Origin: Gluconobacter sp. Gdi
GTDB lineage: Bacteria > Pseudomonadota > Alphaproteobacteria > Acetobacterales > Acetobacteraceae
Assembly (NCBI RefSeq): GCF_014132155.1
Contig: NZ_BLJQ01000006.1
Span: forward strand, 2,501-66,500
Reading direction: 5' to 3'
DNA length: 64,000 nt
Position numbers and translations under genes: made by a program. How positions within the stretch are numbered: position 1 is the stretch's first letter; every line of letters begins with the position of its first letter. The notes under the pieces were generated by a model. It ran no database searches. It saw nothing but the letters and a program-made list of their open reading frames with translations, and was not told the origin of the DNA. Below, piece by piece: positions 9,845 through 19,118 of this stretch.

Positions 9845-10890
9845 CGGGTTCCGAACCATCCACGGCGCCAGAACCAGAAGAGCGGCAGGATGGTGGATAA
9901 AACCATCAAGGTAAGGCCGTAAGGGTAGCCATATTTCCAGGTAAGCTCCGGCATGTCCTTGAAGTTCATGCCGTAGATACCTGCGATGAGCGTTGGCATG
10001 ATCCCGATTGAGCTGGCGACGGTGAGGACTTTCATGCCGTCGTTCTGCTCGATGCTGATGAAGCCCAACGTCGCATCCAGAAGGAATTGGACCTTGCTGA
10101 CGATCTGGGCATCGAAGTCGCTCAGGGAAGCAATGTCGCGGCCTGCGACTTTGAGACGTGATTTGAATGTGTCAGCCGGCGTTGGTGATTTCCCAGCAGT
10201 ATCTCTGGCGGGAAGGGGAGACGTGCCCTGATCCTTGGCCTTTTGCAGGCTTTGGCTGATGTAATCTTCCAGATAGATACGAACACGGTCGATGCCGAGG
10301 AGACTGTCCCGGACTGTTGAGGCTAGGTCTCCAGCATATCCGAGGCGGCGCAGGGTTTCGCGAAGCATGGCGCCCACGCGTGCGCGATCGCGCGGTTGCT
10401 CGGCGTTGAAGACGCGGCGGGAAATGGTGTCGAGAGTGCGCCCCAGGCCTTCGAGGATATCAGCCAGACGGTTGATAATCTCTTCGAGCAGTTCAACCAG
10501 CAGTTCCGTTGAAGACGGCGAGACCTTGCCTGCCGGGTATTCGGCCAGCTTTCCCCCTACGAGATCAAATGCGAAATAGTCCGTATAGCGGACTGTGATG
10601 ATTCTCTTTTCCGTCAGGATGAAACCGACGGGTTTGGAGAACGAGACGTCATCCGCACGGCGTACAAGGGGGGTCGAGAGGTAGAGGCAGTTATCCCGTT
10701 CATAATGGCGGGATGAGCTTTCGATCTCTTCCAGTTCTTCCAGTTTGGGAATGTGAACCCCAAGGAGTGTCTCGGCTTTTGTGATTTCATCATGTGTTGG
10801 ATTGATGAGGTCAATCCAGTTCGTGGCATTGATATCGACGTCCGGGCCGATCTCGCGGGCCGGTGTGCCGGCGGGCCGGGCGAGAAGCAT
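9841..10890 (-). CDS. corA: CorA-family magnesium/divalent cation channel
   Basis: The 349-residue protein has the CorA layout: a large N-terminal cytosolic alpha-beta domain, a long helical stalk (about residues 130-270), then two C-terminal membrane helices. The gating signature YGMNF lies at the end of the first helix, and the C terminus is short and positive (WRRGWFGTR). Members form pentameric inner-membrane Mg2+ channels, some carrying Co2+ or Ni2+, and a few work as Zn2+ exporters. The stop codon overlaps that of the DUF934 gene: the four bases ttaa at 9841-9844 hold both stops. It is divergent from trpB. Confidence 0.92.
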   Translation of the reverse strand: MLLARPAGTPAREIGPDVDINATNWIDLINPTHDEITKAETLLGVHIPKLEELEEIESSSRHYERDNCLYLSTPLVRRADDVSFSKPVGFILTEKRIITVRYTDYFAFDLVGGKLAEYPAGKVSPSSTELLVELLEEIINRLADILEGLGRTLDTISRRVFNAEQPRDRARVGAMLRETLRRLGYAGDLASTVRDSLLGIDRVRIYLEDYISQSLQKAKDQGTSPLPARDTAGKSPTPADTFKSRLKVAGRDIASLSDFDAQIVSKVQFLLDATLGFISIEQNDGMKVLTVASSIGIMPTLIAGIYGMNFKDMPELTWKYGYPYGLTLMVLSTILPLFWFWRRGWFGTR

Positions 10891-11068
10891 CAGAGAAAGA
10901 TCCTTGGTCGGAGGCAGGAGGTGTTCTGACTCATGTCTTGAGGATGCGCTCTGTGCAAGGGGGCTGCCGAGAATTCGGTAAGGGTGGTTTCTTAAAAATG
11001 GTGTGGATGGACGTTCCCGTCTGGCCTTGGTATCGCTGGTTAGCCCTTTAAGCGGAACAGAGCCCGGT

Positions 11069-12295
11069 ATGACGACCCCATCATCTTCCCTGCCTAATTC
11101 CTTGCGCTCCGGTCCGGACGAGCGTGGCCGGTTTGGCGTCTTCGGTGGACGCTTTGTTGCGGAAACGTTGATGCCTCTGGTTCTTGAACTGGAGGAGGCG
11201 TATCGCGCGACGCAGGCTGACCCGGCGTTTCGTGAGGAGCTGGACTACTATTACCGGGACTATGTTGGCCGCCCGAGCCCGTTATGGTTTGCGAAGCGCC
11301 TGACGGAAGAGTTGGGTGGTGCAAAGGTTTATCTCAAGCGTGAGGAGCTGAACCACACAGGTTCGCACAAGCTCAACAATGTCATGGGGCAGATCCTGCT
11401 CGCCCGACGGATGGGCAAGACACGGATTGTGGCTGAGACGGGTGCTGGTCAGCATGGTGTGGCTACGGCCACGGTTTGTGCGCTCTTTGGGTTGAAATGC
11501 GTCATCTACATGGGCGCAACGGATGTTGAGCGCCAGAAGCCCAACGTCTTCCGCATGCATCTGCTTGGGGCTGAGGTGAAGCCGGTGACGGCTGGGGCCG
11601 GGACACTCAAGGATGCCATGAATGAAGCCATGCGCGACTGGGTTGCGAACGTGGCGGATACATATTTTCTGGTGGGCACGGTTGCTGGGCCGCATCCTTA
11701 TCCTGAGATGGTTCGTGATTTCCAGTCCATCATTGGTACGGAAGTAAAGGAGCAGATTGTCCGGGCTGAGGGGCGCCTGCCGGATGTGATTGTTGCGGCC
11801 ATTGGTGGCGGCTCCAATGCGATGGGGATTTTCCATCCGTTCCTTGATGATGCGGATGTGCGTCTGATTGGTGTGGAGGCTGCTGGGCTTGGACTGGATT
11901 CTGGCAAGACGGCGGCGTCCATCTCGCGTGGGCGCTCGGGAGTGCTCCATGGCAACCGGACGTATCTGCTTCAGGACAAGCATGGTCAGATCGAAGAGGC
12001 GCATTCGATCAGTGCGGGGCTGGATTATCCGGGGATTGGGCCTGAGCATTCCTGGCTGAATGATATTGGCCGTGCCGAGTATGTTGGTGTGACGGATCAG
12101 GAAGCGTTGGATGCGTTCCAGCTTCTGACGCGGACGGAAGGTATTATTCCGGCGCTCGAATGCGCGCATGGACTGGCGCATGTGATGAAGATTGCTCCAG
12201 AGATGCCGAAGGACAAGATCATCGTACTGAACGTCTCCGGCCGTGGAGACAAGGATATCTTCACTGTGGCGAGCCATCTGGGAGTGAACCTGTGA
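11069..12295 (+). CDS. trpB: tryptophan synthase beta subunit
   Basis: This 408-residue PLP enzyme joins indole and L-serine into L-tryptophan in the TrpA2B2 complex. The PLP lysine is in [11 protein letters not shown] (about residue 98), the phosphate-binding GGGSNAMG loop is near residue 245, and AETGAGQHG follows the lysine. The ATG at 11069 opens [10 protein letters not shown]; an in-frame start 66 bases upstream would add an untypical tail. The stop overlaps trpA by 4 bases. trpF, which often comes first in alphaproteobacteria, is not upstream; corA is there, divergent, with 178 bases between. Confidence 0.96.
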   Translation: MTTPSSSLPNSLRSGPDERGRFGVFGGRFVAETLMPLVLELEEAYRATQADPAFREELDYYYRDYVGRPSPLWFAKRLTEELGGAKVYLKREELNHTGSHKLNNVMGQILLARRMGKTRIVAETGAGQHGVATATVCALFGLKCVIYMGATDVERQKPNVFRMHLLGAEVKPVTAGAGTLKDAMNEAMRDWVANVADTYFLVGTVAGPHPYPEMVRDFQSIIGTEVKEQIVRAEGRLPDVIVAAIGGGSNAMGIFHPFLDDADVRLIGVEAAGLGLDSGKTAASISRGRSGVLHGNRTYLLQDKHGQIEEAHSISAGLDYPGIGPEHSWLNDIGRAEYVGVTDQEALDAFQLLTRTEGIIPALECAHGLAHVMKIAPEMPKDKIIVLNVSGRGDKDIFTVASHLGVNL

Positions 12296-13104
12296 GCCGT
12301 ATCAAAGCCCGTTTTGAAGCCCTCAAGAAGGAGGGACGGGGCGCTCTGATTCCGTATCTTCAGGCGTTTGATCCGGATTATGAGACCTCACTGGAACTGC
12401 TGAAGGCGATGCCGGCTGCGGGGGCAGATCTGATCGAGATTGGCGTGCCGTTCTCCGATCCTTCAGCGGACGGTCCGACGATTCAGGCTGCGGCACTGAG
12501 GGGGCTGAAGGCTGGGGCGACGTTGGGTGGCGTTCTGGAGATGGTTCGGTCTTTCCGGGAGACCGATGCTGAGACGCCGATTATTCTGATGGGATATCTG
12601 AACCCGATTGATAGCTACGGGCCAGCGGAATTCTGCTTTGATGCGGTTCAGGCGGGTGTGGATGGTATCATTGTGGTGGATATGCCGACGGAAGAGGCGG
12701 ATCTTCTGGATGCTCACGCACGGGCGGCCGGGCTGGATATCATTTCTCTCGTGGCGCCGACAACGTCCCGGACTCGTCTGTTTCATGTGCTGAAAGATGC
12801 GTCTGGCTTCGTGTATTATGTGAGCATCACGGGGATCACGGGGACGGGCAGTGCGAGCCAGGCGCAGCTTGAGGAAGCTCTTCCGAAAATTCGGGAAGCA
12901 ACCGATCTTCCGGTTGCGATCGGGTTTGGGATTTCGACGCCTGAGCAGGCGCGGGCGGCGTCCCGGATTGGGGATGCGGCTGTTGTAGCGTCTGCTTTGA
13001 TCAAGACGATGGCGGGGACATTGTCTGAGGGTAAAGCGACGGAAAAGACGGTTCCATCCGTATTGAAGCAGCTTATTGAGTTGTCTGCCGCTGTTCGGGG
13101 TTGA
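12292..13104 (+). CDS. trpA: tryptophan synthase alpha subunit
   Basis: TrpA (270 residues) cleaves indole-3-glycerol phosphate and channels indole to TrpB. The catalytic glutamate is in [19 protein letters not shown] (about residues 47-65), the catalytic aspartate in [11 protein letters not shown], and the mobile phosphate loop is GITGTGS. The start is GTG at 12292, inside gtga shared with the trpB stop, so translation is coupled. Upstream in-frame codons give sequence antisense to nothing and unlike TrpA. A strong terminator follows at 13130, so trpBA ends here although accD and folC lie further on in the same direction. Confidence 0.95.
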   Translation: MSRIKARFEALKKEGRGALIPYLQAFDPDYETSLELLKAMPAAGADLIEIGVPFSDPSADGPTIQAAALRGLKAGATLGGVLEMVRSFRETDAETPIILMGYLNPIDSYGPAEFCFDAVQAGVDGIIVVDMPTEEADLLDAHARAAGLDIISLVAPTTSRTRLFHVLKDASGFVYYVSITGITGTGSASQAQLEEALPKIREATDLPVAIGFGISTPEQARAASRIGDAAVVASALIKTMAGTLSEGKATEKTVPSVLKQLIELSAAVRG

Positions 13105-13129
13105 AACCTGTTTCAGGTGGTGATTTGGG

Positions 13130-13163
13130 AGCGCATCAGGGGACTCTCTGATGCGCTTTTTTT
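13130..13163 (+). terminator. intrinsic terminator after trpA
   Basis: The arms agcgcatcag (13130-13139) and ctgatgcgct (13148-13157) are perfectly complementary, followed by a run of seven T. It separates trpBA from the convergent HdeD-like gene. Confidence 0.9.
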
Positions 13164-13176
13164 ATTTGCAGTCTGC

Positions 13177-13740
13177 TCAAGTGCGATTGCGCAGTGACAT
13201 GCCAAAAAGAATGGCAGATGCCCCAGCCATCAGAAGCTCGATGGCAATCAGGGTTCCGATTAGCCACAGGCCTGACCAAGGCAGTGTCATGTAGAGAAGG
13301 ATGCCGATCAGGAGCGTGAAGACGCCACTGACGGCGAGGAGGCCCCAGCCACCTGTTGTGCGGTGCCCGGCGGCCCAGAAGGCACGGCTAAGGCCTGCGA
13401 AGATCAGGCAGCCTGCAAGGATAGCCGTAATAAAGACTGATCCGGTTGCGGGCTCTTCGATGAGGAGAAGGCCGCCAAGAATGTAAAGTCCGCCGATCAG
13501 GCCGGAAAGCCACTGGTTGGGCAGGGGGAGCCCGCGATGCGCGAAGCTCTGCATGATTTGGGCGATTCCACCGATGATGAGCAGAACGCCCAGAAGGACC
13601 ATGCTGGCCAGAGTTGTGGCGATTGCATCAAAGGCTGCCAGAAGCCCCAGGACGACCAGAAAGGCTCCTACGCCGATGAACCATCCGGGTTTCAGGCCTG
13701 ACTGAGGGGAGAGCTGCACGGTATTGAAACTGTCGGACAT
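13177..13740 (-). CDS. HdeD-family (DUF308) membrane protein
   Basis: A 187-residue hydrophobic protein with about six membrane helices arranged as repeated pairs (for example GVGAFLVVLGLLAAFDAIAT and LGVLLIIGGIAQIMQSFAHR), the pattern of the HdeD/DUF308 family. E. coli HdeD helps acid resistance at high cell density; that role in an acid-producing bacterium would fit but is inferred. The ATG at 13740 follows ggagaaacccc, a good ribosome site, and is preferred over the ATG at 13764. It interrupts the usual trpA-accD order. Confidence 0.85.
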   Translation of the reverse strand: MSDSFNTVQLSPQSGLKPGWFIGVGAFLVVLGLLAAFDAIATTLASMVLLGVLLIIGGIAQIMQSFAHRGLPLPNQWLSGLIGGLYILGGLLLIEEPATGSVFITAILAGCLIFAGLSRAFWAAGHRTTGGWGLLAVSGVFTLLIGILLYMTLPWSGLWLIGTLIAIELLMAGASAILFGMSLRNRT

Positions 13741-14012
13741 TGGGGTTTCTCCGGACGGGAACAATAGCCCGTCTGTTCACTGATTTTGCCTGATTAAACC
13801 GCGAGAACGCTCAGTGGTTGCAGGTGATCGCGGTGCATGTTCCTTAAGGGAGATGGTGCCATATTTTTGCGAGGCTGGGCACAGTTCTGTATGGCAAGGC
13901 TGGCATAAATGTGCTGGCAACGCTAAAACGCGGCGATTATGAATGGCCTGTACAAGAGCCTTTTCCCATTCTGGCCTTCGTCCCGAAGGCAGGCAGAAAG
14001 TAACGAGACGAC

Positions 14013-14882
14013 ATGAGCTGGCTGACCGATTACGTCCGACCAAAGCTGCGTGGCCTGCTTCAGCGGGACGTGCCGGATAATCTTTGGACAAATTGCGATT
14101 CCTGCGGGCAGATGATGCTCGTCAAGGAAATGGAGCGTTCCCAGAAGGTATGTCCGCATTGTGGGCATCATATGCGTGCGACGGCAAAGGAGCGTCTGGC
14201 CTGGACGTTTGATGGTGGCGAATATACGACCATCGAACTGCCGAAGATGCCGGTTGATCCGCTGGGATTCAAGGATTCCAAGCGTTACACCGATCGTCTG
14301 AAGGACGCGCGGAACAAGTCTCATCTTGATGAGGGGCTTGTGGTCGCACATGGCCGGATTCAGGGGCAGAAGGCTGTGGTGGCCGTCATGGCGCCTGAGT
14401 TCCTGTTGGGAACGATGGGAGCAGGTCTGGGTGAGGCTTTTGTGGCGGCCTGTCGTCTGGCTGTTCTTCAGAAGGCTCCGCTGGTGATTTACACGGCTTC
14501 CGGCGGTGCGCGTATGCAGGAAGGCGCTGTCAGCCTCATGCAGATGCCGCGTACGACGATTGGCGTGCAGATGCTTCAGGAAGCTGGTCTGCCCTATATC
14601 GTGGTCTTTACGAACCCGACGACCGGGGGCGTGTCAGCGTCTTTCGCAATGCTGGGTGATATTCACATTGCTGAGCCGAATGCGCTCATTGCTTTTGCTG
14701 GTCCTCGTGTGATTCAGGACACTGTGCGCGAGAAACTGCCGGAAGGTTTCCAGAGGTCCGAGTACCTGCGTGAGCACGGGATGGTTGATATTGTTGCGAA
14801 GCGCTCCGAGCTGCCTGAGCTTCTGGGACGTGTTCTTGGTATGCTGACTCGCCAAAAGGCGGCTCCGGACGTCGCTGCCTGA
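14013..14882 (+). CDS. accD: acetyl-CoA carboxylase carboxyltransferase subunit beta
   Basis: AccD (289 residues) pairs with AccA to move the carboxyl group from carboxybiotin to acetyl-CoA, the first committed step of fatty acid synthesis. The N-terminal zinc ribbon is intact: Cys28-x2-Cys31 and Cys47-x2-Cys50. The crotonase-like core follows with YTASGGARMQEG and NPTTGGVSASFAMLGD. The start at 14013 follows gagacgac. The 272 bases between it and the divergent HdeD-like gene should hold its promoter. Its stop overlaps the folC start by one base. Confidence 0.96.
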   Translation: MSWLTDYVRPKLRGLLQRDVPDNLWTNCDSCGQMMLVKEMERSQKVCPHCGHHMRATAKERLAWTFDGGEYTTIELPKMPVDPLGFKDSKRYTDRLKDARNKSHLDEGLVVAHGRIQGQKAVVAVMAPEFLLGTMGAGLGEAFVAACRLAVLQKAPLVIYTASGGARMQEGAVSLMQMPRTTIGVQMLQEAGLPYIVVFTNPTTGGVSASFAMLGDIHIAEPNALIAFAGPRVIQDTVREKLPEGFQRSEYLREHGMVDIVAKRSELPELLGRVLGMLTRQKAAPDVAA

Positions 14883-16204
14883 TGGGTGCCCAGAAGGGGG
14901 AGCCGGTCCGTCTGGCTGGTGAATATCAGGGACGGCCGGGCGAGGTTCTTGCCCGGTTGCACCAGTTATATCCCAAGCTGATTGATCTTTCACTTGGGCG
15001 GCTGGAAGTTCTTCTGGCTAAGTTGGGTCATCCCGAACTGCACTTGCCACCAGTCATTCATGTTGCTGGCACGAACGGTAAGGGGAGCACATGCGCCAAT
15101 CTGCGGGCGATTGCCGAGGCAGCAGGTCTCCGTGTGCATGTGATGACCAGCCCGCATCTTGTGAGCATTACTGAGCGGTTTCGTCTGGCAGGGAAGCTGG
15201 TTGACGAAGATACGCTGGTGGATGCTTTTGAAGAGGTTGAGCGCGTTAATGCAGGTGCGCCCATTACCGTCTTCGAGGTTTTGACGGCCGCAGGTTTTCT
15301 TCTTTTCTCCCGCATCCCTGCTGACCTTGTCATTCTTGAAGTGGGTCTCGGTGGACGGCTGGATGCCACAAATGTGGTTCCTAAGCCTGCTGCGTGTGCC
15401 ATCACGACGATCAGTCTGGACCATCAGGCCTTTCTGGGAGAAACGCTGGAGGCCATTGCTGGTGAAAAAGCGGGTATCATTAAGTCTGGTGTGCCCGTCG
15501 TTGTCTCTCCGCAGGCTCCAGAAGCGTTGAATGCCATTCGGTCGCATGCGGAGGCATTGAAGGCGCCTCTGTGGAGCCTGGGACAGAATGTGCACGTTCG
15601 GGTGGATGGTTTAAAGCTGCATTATTCTGACCCGCAAGGTAGCCTTGAATTGCCCTTGCCGGGTTTGAAGGGGCCGCATCAGGCGACAAATGCAGCTCTT
15701 GCGATTGCGGCTTTGCGGGTGTCTGGGTTGAATATCGCGTTGAGTGCGTATGAGGGTATTGCCAGAACTGACTGGCCTGCCCGGTTACAGCGATTGCATG
15801 GAACGCTTGCTGCTATGCTGCCAGATGGGTGGGAGCTTTATCTGGACGGTGGCCATAACCCTGGTGCAGGTGAGGTGCTGGGGGAAGTGCTTGATGGTTG
15901 GAAGGATCGACCTGTTCACATCATAGCCGGGGTCAAGCAGAGCAAGGACGTGAGTGGATTTCTCAAGCCCCTCTTGGCGCGGGCAGCAAGTGTTCAGGCT
16001 GTGGCGGAAGTTGACCAGCATCTTGCCACGCCTGTGGAGGAGCTTGTTGCTGCGTCCGGGGGAATCGCAATCGCTGGGCCGACGATTGTCAAAGCTTTGG
16101 AGCGTTTGGCTGAAAGTGGGCAAGAGCCCGCACGCGTGCTGATTTGCGGTAGTCTTTATCTTGCGGGCGTTGCTCTTGCTCAGGATGGCTGGGTTTCCGT
16201 CTGA
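14882..16204 (+). CDS. folC: bifunctional dihydrofolate synthase / folylpolyglutamate synthase
   Basis: FolC (440 residues) is a Mur-ligase-like ATP enzyme that adds glutamate to dihydropteroate and then to folates. The P-loop reads HVAGTNGKGST (about residues 60-70), followed by TSPHL and later GEKAGIIK and a C-terminal DGGHNPGA. It starts at the last base of the accD stop (TGATG), so translation is coupled; accD-folC is a common bacterial pair. Its last 25 bases overlap the end of the convergent small gene on the other strand. Confidence 0.95.
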   Translation: MGAQKGEPVRLAGEYQGRPGEVLARLHQLYPKLIDLSLGRLEVLLAKLGHPELHLPPVIHVAGTNGKGSTCANLRAIAEAAGLRVHVMTSPHLVSITERFRLAGKLVDEDTLVDAFEEVERVNAGAPITVFEVLTAAGFLLFSRIPADLVILEVGLGGRLDATNVVPKPAACAITTISLDHQAFLGETLEAIAGEKAGIIKSGVPVVVSPQAPEALNAIRSHAEALKAPLWSLGQNVHVRVDGLKLHYSDPQGSLELPLPGLKGPHQATNAALAIAALRVSGLNIALSAYEGIARTDWPARLQRLHGTLAAMLPDGWELYLDGGHNPGAGEVLGEVLDGWKDRPVHIIAGVKQSKDVSGFLKPLLARAASVQAVAEVDQHLATPVEELVAASGGIAIAGPTIVKALERLAESGQEPARVLICGSLYLAGVALAQDGWVSV

Positions 16205-16494
16205 GCGAAGTTTTGTCGGACCAGATCATCCCATTCCTGCATAATGGTCTGGTCCGGCATCCTCGCATCCGCTCTGGAATACCAGTAGCGGGCGTTGGCC
16301 AGATCTCCTTCCTGTCGGTGAAGAAGGGCGTGAATACGGTCGTTTGGTCGTATGCCTTCGGCTGATTGCACCAGTTCGTGTGCTTTGGCCCAATTCTGTT
16401 TTCCAATCCACCAAAGGGCTGTTTGAGGAAGAGACAGGCCGGTGGGCGGATTGGCGTTCTTAAGGCTGTCGTAGAACTGCTCTTTTGAGATCAT
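16180..16494 (-). CDS. conserved small protein of unknown function
   Basis: This protein has 104 residues and begins MISKEQFYDSLKNANPP. It is soluble and helical, with LPQTALWWIGKQNWAKAHEL, then HALLHRQEGDLANARYWYSRA, which resembles a tetratricopeptide-like pair. I recall similar proteins annotated as hypothetical in acetic acid and other alphaproteobacteria, but no function. The open frame extends upstream to 16755 through dnaB's 5' end, but only from 16494 does the sequence look like a protein. Its 3' end overlaps folC by 25 bases on the opposite strand. Confidence 0.75.
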   Translation of the reverse strand: MISKEQFYDSLKNANPPTGLSLPQTALWWIGKQNWAKAHELVQSAEGIRPNDRIHALLHRQEGDLANARYWYSRADARMPDQTIMQEWDDLVRQNFAQTETQPS

Positions 16495-16615
16495 GTCCTG
16501 CGTCCTGATGTAGCGATTGAGAGGCTGACAGGACTGAAAACGTTTTGTCTCGGCAGGAGATGCACATTGAGGCGCTGCTTCTGGAGGATGCTGATGGTAA
16601 AAGACTGTCGTGACT

Positions 16616-18130
16616 ATGATCGAATCCTTTCCTTCTCCAGCTGCGTCTGACGCGTCCTCTGATGATGGGGGGCTAGGCGCGCTCCTGCGTCGTTCTCCGC
16701 CAGCGAATATCGCGGCAGAGCAGGCGCTTCTCGGAGCTATCCTGACCAATAACAAGGCCTATGAGCGGGTCTCGGATTTTCTGGAGCCCGAGCATTTTGC
16801 CGACTCGGTGAATGGCCGGATTTATGAGGCTGTGGCCCGTCGCATTGAGCGTGGCCAGTTGGCTGACCCCGTTACGATGAAGGCCGAATTCGAGCACACA
16901 GGTGTGCTGGATGCTGCGGGCGGACCTGCTTATCTCGCCAAACTTCTGACCGCCATGGTTGGGATCGTAAATGCCGGGGATTATGGTCGTGTTGTTCATG
17001 ATGCATGGGTCCGGCGTCAGCTCATCGATATCGGAGAGACAGTTGTAAACAATGCTTTCGGAGCACGACCTGACCTGGATGGTAGTGATCAGATTGCGGC
17101 TTCTGAAGAGGCGTTGTTCAAACTTGCGACTGAACGTGGTCAGGAGGGCGGGTTTGTTTCGTTTGGCAAAGCCCTTACGGGAGCTATTGATGTTGCTGAG
17201 AAGGCATTTCTACGGACGGGCGATGTTGTTGGCCTGACGTCCGGACTGCGAGATCTGGATAAAAGGACGGGTGGGTTGCATCCGTCTGATCTTTTGATTC
17301 TCGCTGGGCGTCCGGCCATGGGAAAGACGGCGTTGGCGACGAAAATTGCTTTCTCGGCTGCGCGTTCGATCATGAGAGATGCTGAAGAACGTGGGGAAAA
17401 ACCTCACGGTTCTGTTGCTATCTTCTCCCTCGAAATGTCATCCGAGCAGCTGGCGACACGTATTCTGTCGGGCGAAGCAGAAGTCTCGGGTGAAAAAATT
17501 CGTCGTGGTGACATTGGGCAGAAAGAGTTCGATCGTTTTGTCCGTGTGTCCCGTGAGTTGCAGAAGTTGCCACTCTACATTGACGATACGCCGGCTATCT
17601 CCCTTTCTGCGATGAGAACGCGGTGTCGCCGGTTGGCGCGAACGCAGGGATTAAGTCTGGTAGTTGTGGATTACCTGCAATTGATGCGTCCGGCGATCGG
17701 GACCAAGCCGGATAGCCGCGTGTTGGAAATTTCGATGATTACACAGGGCCTGAAAGCAATTGCGAAAGAGCTTTCAGTGCCGGTTATCGCATTGTCTCAG
17801 TTATCACGTCAGGTCGAATCCCGTGAAGACAAACGACCGATGCTATCGGATCTTCGTGAGTCTGGCTCTATTGAGCAGGACGCCGATGCTGTGATGTTTG
17901 TGTATCGTGACGAGTATTATCTGCAGCAGCGGATGCCAAAAGATAGTGCTTACGACAGTAATGAGAAGTTTCAGGCGGCAACTGAGGAATGGCAGCGGAA
18001 AATGGCGCTTGTGCATAACAAGGCAGAACTGATTCTCGAGAAGCAGCGACATGGTCCGACGGGGATGGTCCAGTTGTACTTCGAGGGAGAGTATACCCGA
18101 TTTGGAGATCTGGATACGATCCACGAATAA
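16616..18130 (+). CDS. dnaB: replicative DNA helicase DnaB
   Basis: The main replication-fork helicase, a RecA-fold hexamer loading on the lagging-strand template. The N-terminal primase-binding domain starts at NIAAEQALLGAIL, followed by a linker and the ATPase core with Walker A GRPAMGKTAL (about residue 235), Walker B VVVDYLQLM, and motif LSQLSRQVESR. The C-terminal RHGPTG is the arginine-finger area. The length of about 504 residues is normal and no intein is present. ATG at 16616 is chosen; GTG at 16610 is equally in frame and neither has a strong ribosome site. It is the last housekeeping gene before the phage element. Confidence 0.95.
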   Translation: MIESFPSPAASDASSDDGGLGALLRRSPPANIAAEQALLGAILTNNKAYERVSDFLEPEHFADSVNGRIYEAVARRIERGQLADPVTMKAEFEHTGVLDAAGGPAYLAKLLTAMVGIVNAGDYGRVVHDAWVRRQLIDIGETVVNNAFGARPDLDGSDQIAASEEALFKLATERGQEGGFVSFGKALTGAIDVAEKAFLRTGDVVGLTSGLRDLDKRTGGLHPSDLLILAGRPAMGKTALATKIAFSAARSIMRDAEERGEKPHGSVAIFSLEMSSEQLATRILSGEAEVSGEKIRRGDIGQKEFDRFVRVSRELQKLPLYIDDTPAISLSAMRTRCRRLARTQGLSLVVVDYLQLMRPAIGTKPDSRVLEISMITQGLKAIAKELSVPVIALSQLSRQVESREDKRPMLSDLRESGSIEQDADAVMFVYRDEYYLQQRMPKDSAYDSNEKFQAATEEWQRKMALVHNKAELILEKQRHGPTGMVQLYFEGEYTRFGDLDTIHE

Positions 18131-18136
18131 GAATTG

Positions 18137-18163
18137 AAAGCGGTCTTCGGACCGCTTTTTTTA
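18137..18163 (+). terminator. intrinsic terminator of dnaB
   Basis: aaagcggtc (18137-18145), a ttcg tetraloop, and gaccgcttt (18150-18158) form a 9-base stem, followed by a T run. It lies 7 bases after the dnaB stop and marks the left edge of the phage element. Confidence 0.93.
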
Positions 18164-18428
18164 TGACTTTTGGGTAGTCAGATTCGATCTTAAGCGACAG
18201 TCCTTTTTAAAGGAAAACCGATTTTCCGGATTCACGAAACGGATAAAAAACAAGAAATATTTTGTTGTGTTTTGTTTTTTAACACCAAGGAAAATTGGAA
18301 AAATTTTCACCTCTGCCAAGAGAGTAAGTTACGGAAATCAGCAGTTTTCATCGCTCCAGAGGGAACTCATCCAGGGGGACATTGGAAACAATGCCGACCA
18401 AGGAATGAGGTCCTATCAAGCTGAGTAA

Positions 18429-18441
18429 TGGCAATGAGCCA
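18429..18441. promoter_or_regulatory. operator-like palindrome 1 (TGGC-N5-GCCA)
   Basis: tggcaatgagcca is an inverted repeat with 4-base arms; one more base on each side (a and t) also pairs. It has the same arms and spacing as three other sites around the repressor gene. Confidence 0.55.
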
Positions 18442-18451
18442 TATTTGCTTC

Positions 18452-18480
18452 TTGACCCAGTGGCATATTGCCATTAATTT
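18452..18480 (+). promoter_or_regulatory. putative rightward promoter with operator 2 in its spacer
   Basis: A TTGACC -35-like hexamer (18452-18457) and a weak TAATTT -10 (18475-18480) are 17 bases apart. The spacer contains tggcatattgcca (18461-18473), operator-like palindrome 2. Transcription from it would run rightward, antisense to the repressor gene. The -35 is good and the -10 poor, so promoter activity is a guess, while the palindrome itself is clear. Confidence 0.4.
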
Positions 18481-18664
18481 ATCGTTAATCGGCGGTTGTC
18501 GTGGGGATGGCTGCTGAGGAAGGAAGGGGCCCGGTTGAATGCGTAGTGTTTCGCTGATAGCTGGAAACGTTTCTGATTTGTTCATTCCATCGCCGAGGCA
18601 GGTTTGCTGCACTACGACGAATGGGGGAGCGTTCGAATGCGCATGGAAGTCAGCGAAGATACTA

Positions 18665-19057
18665 TCAGTGCAGATCCTCGTCTGGTCTCATGGGCTGATC
18701 AGGTATGCCGGAAGTCGTGTTTTTGTCCATGTCGAGAGCCATGTCTTGCCGCTGGAGCACCAACTCTGGGTGCAGGGCAGCCAGCCGCAGGGCCAGTTCT
18801 TCGTCGGTACGACCGTTCAGGACGCCTTTCAGAAGAAAATCTGTCGAAACGCGGAGCCGGTTCGAGAGAGCGGCGATGAGGAAGACGCTGGGTGCGCGAT
18901 CGCCACGCTCAATCTTGTTGAGGGTGGAGGCATCTACTCCCAGCAGTCTGGCACACTCGCTCTGGTTGGGAATAACGAGTTCCCTGGCCCAGGCGATACG
19001 TGTTCCGATAGCTCGCTGGAGGATAGTCAGGGAGTCCGAGCGCTTGTGTTTGGCCAT
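18665..19057 (-). CDS. XRE-family phage repressor (cI-like)
   Basis: This 130-residue regulator has a helix-turn-helix at about residues 30-56 (NQSECARLLGVDASTLNKIE) of the XRE/lambda-repressor type, followed by a C-terminal tail with no peptidase or metal-site motif, so it is not a LexA-type self-cleaving repressor. It is transcribed away from the rightward phage genes. Two TGGC-N5-GCCA palindromes lie in the 106 bases between it and the first rightward gene, and two more lie past its 3' end. It most likely holds the phage operon silent. What releases it is not visible. Confidence 0.88.
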   Translation of the reverse strand: MAKHKRSDSLTILQRAIGTRIAWARELVIPNQSECARLLGVDASTLNKIERGDRAPSVFLIAALSNRLRVSTDFLLKGVLNGRTDEELALRLAALHPELVLQRQDMALDMDKNTTSGIPDQPMRPDEDLH

Positions 19058-19073
19058 GTGGCCTTTTTAGCAA

Positions 19074-19086
19074 TGGCTTTATGCCA
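19074..19086. promoter_or_regulatory. operator-like palindrome 3
   Basis: tggctttatgcca has the same TGGC-N5-GCCA arrangement, 17 bases upstream of the repressor start codon. It could autoregulate the repressor. Confidence 0.6.
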
Positions 19087-19118
19087 AATCCAGAAGAAGT
19101 TTTTTTTCTTATTACCTA

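Larger units (their letters stand above)
18164..18664. other. 500-bp non-coding left edge of the phage element
   Basis: No clear gene is seen. The first 150 bases are AT-rich with a small inverted repeat ggaaaaccgattttcc. Two copies of the TGGC-N5-GCCA palindrome occur at 18429-18441 and 18461-18473, one of them inside a promoter-like sequence. A minus-strand frame of 72 codons starting MNKSETFPAISE at about 18585 would be the next gene after the repressor on that strand; it has no recognisable features and overlaps the palindromes. No integrase remnant or attachment-site repeat was found. Confidence 0.55.

Noticed and set aside
11282-12277. 331-codon open frame on the minus strand
   Set aside because: Lies antisense to trpB, whose motifs are intact; the product is Arg- and His-rich without family features.
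14990-15595. 201-codon minus-strand frame
   Set aside because: Antisense to folC P-loop and core.
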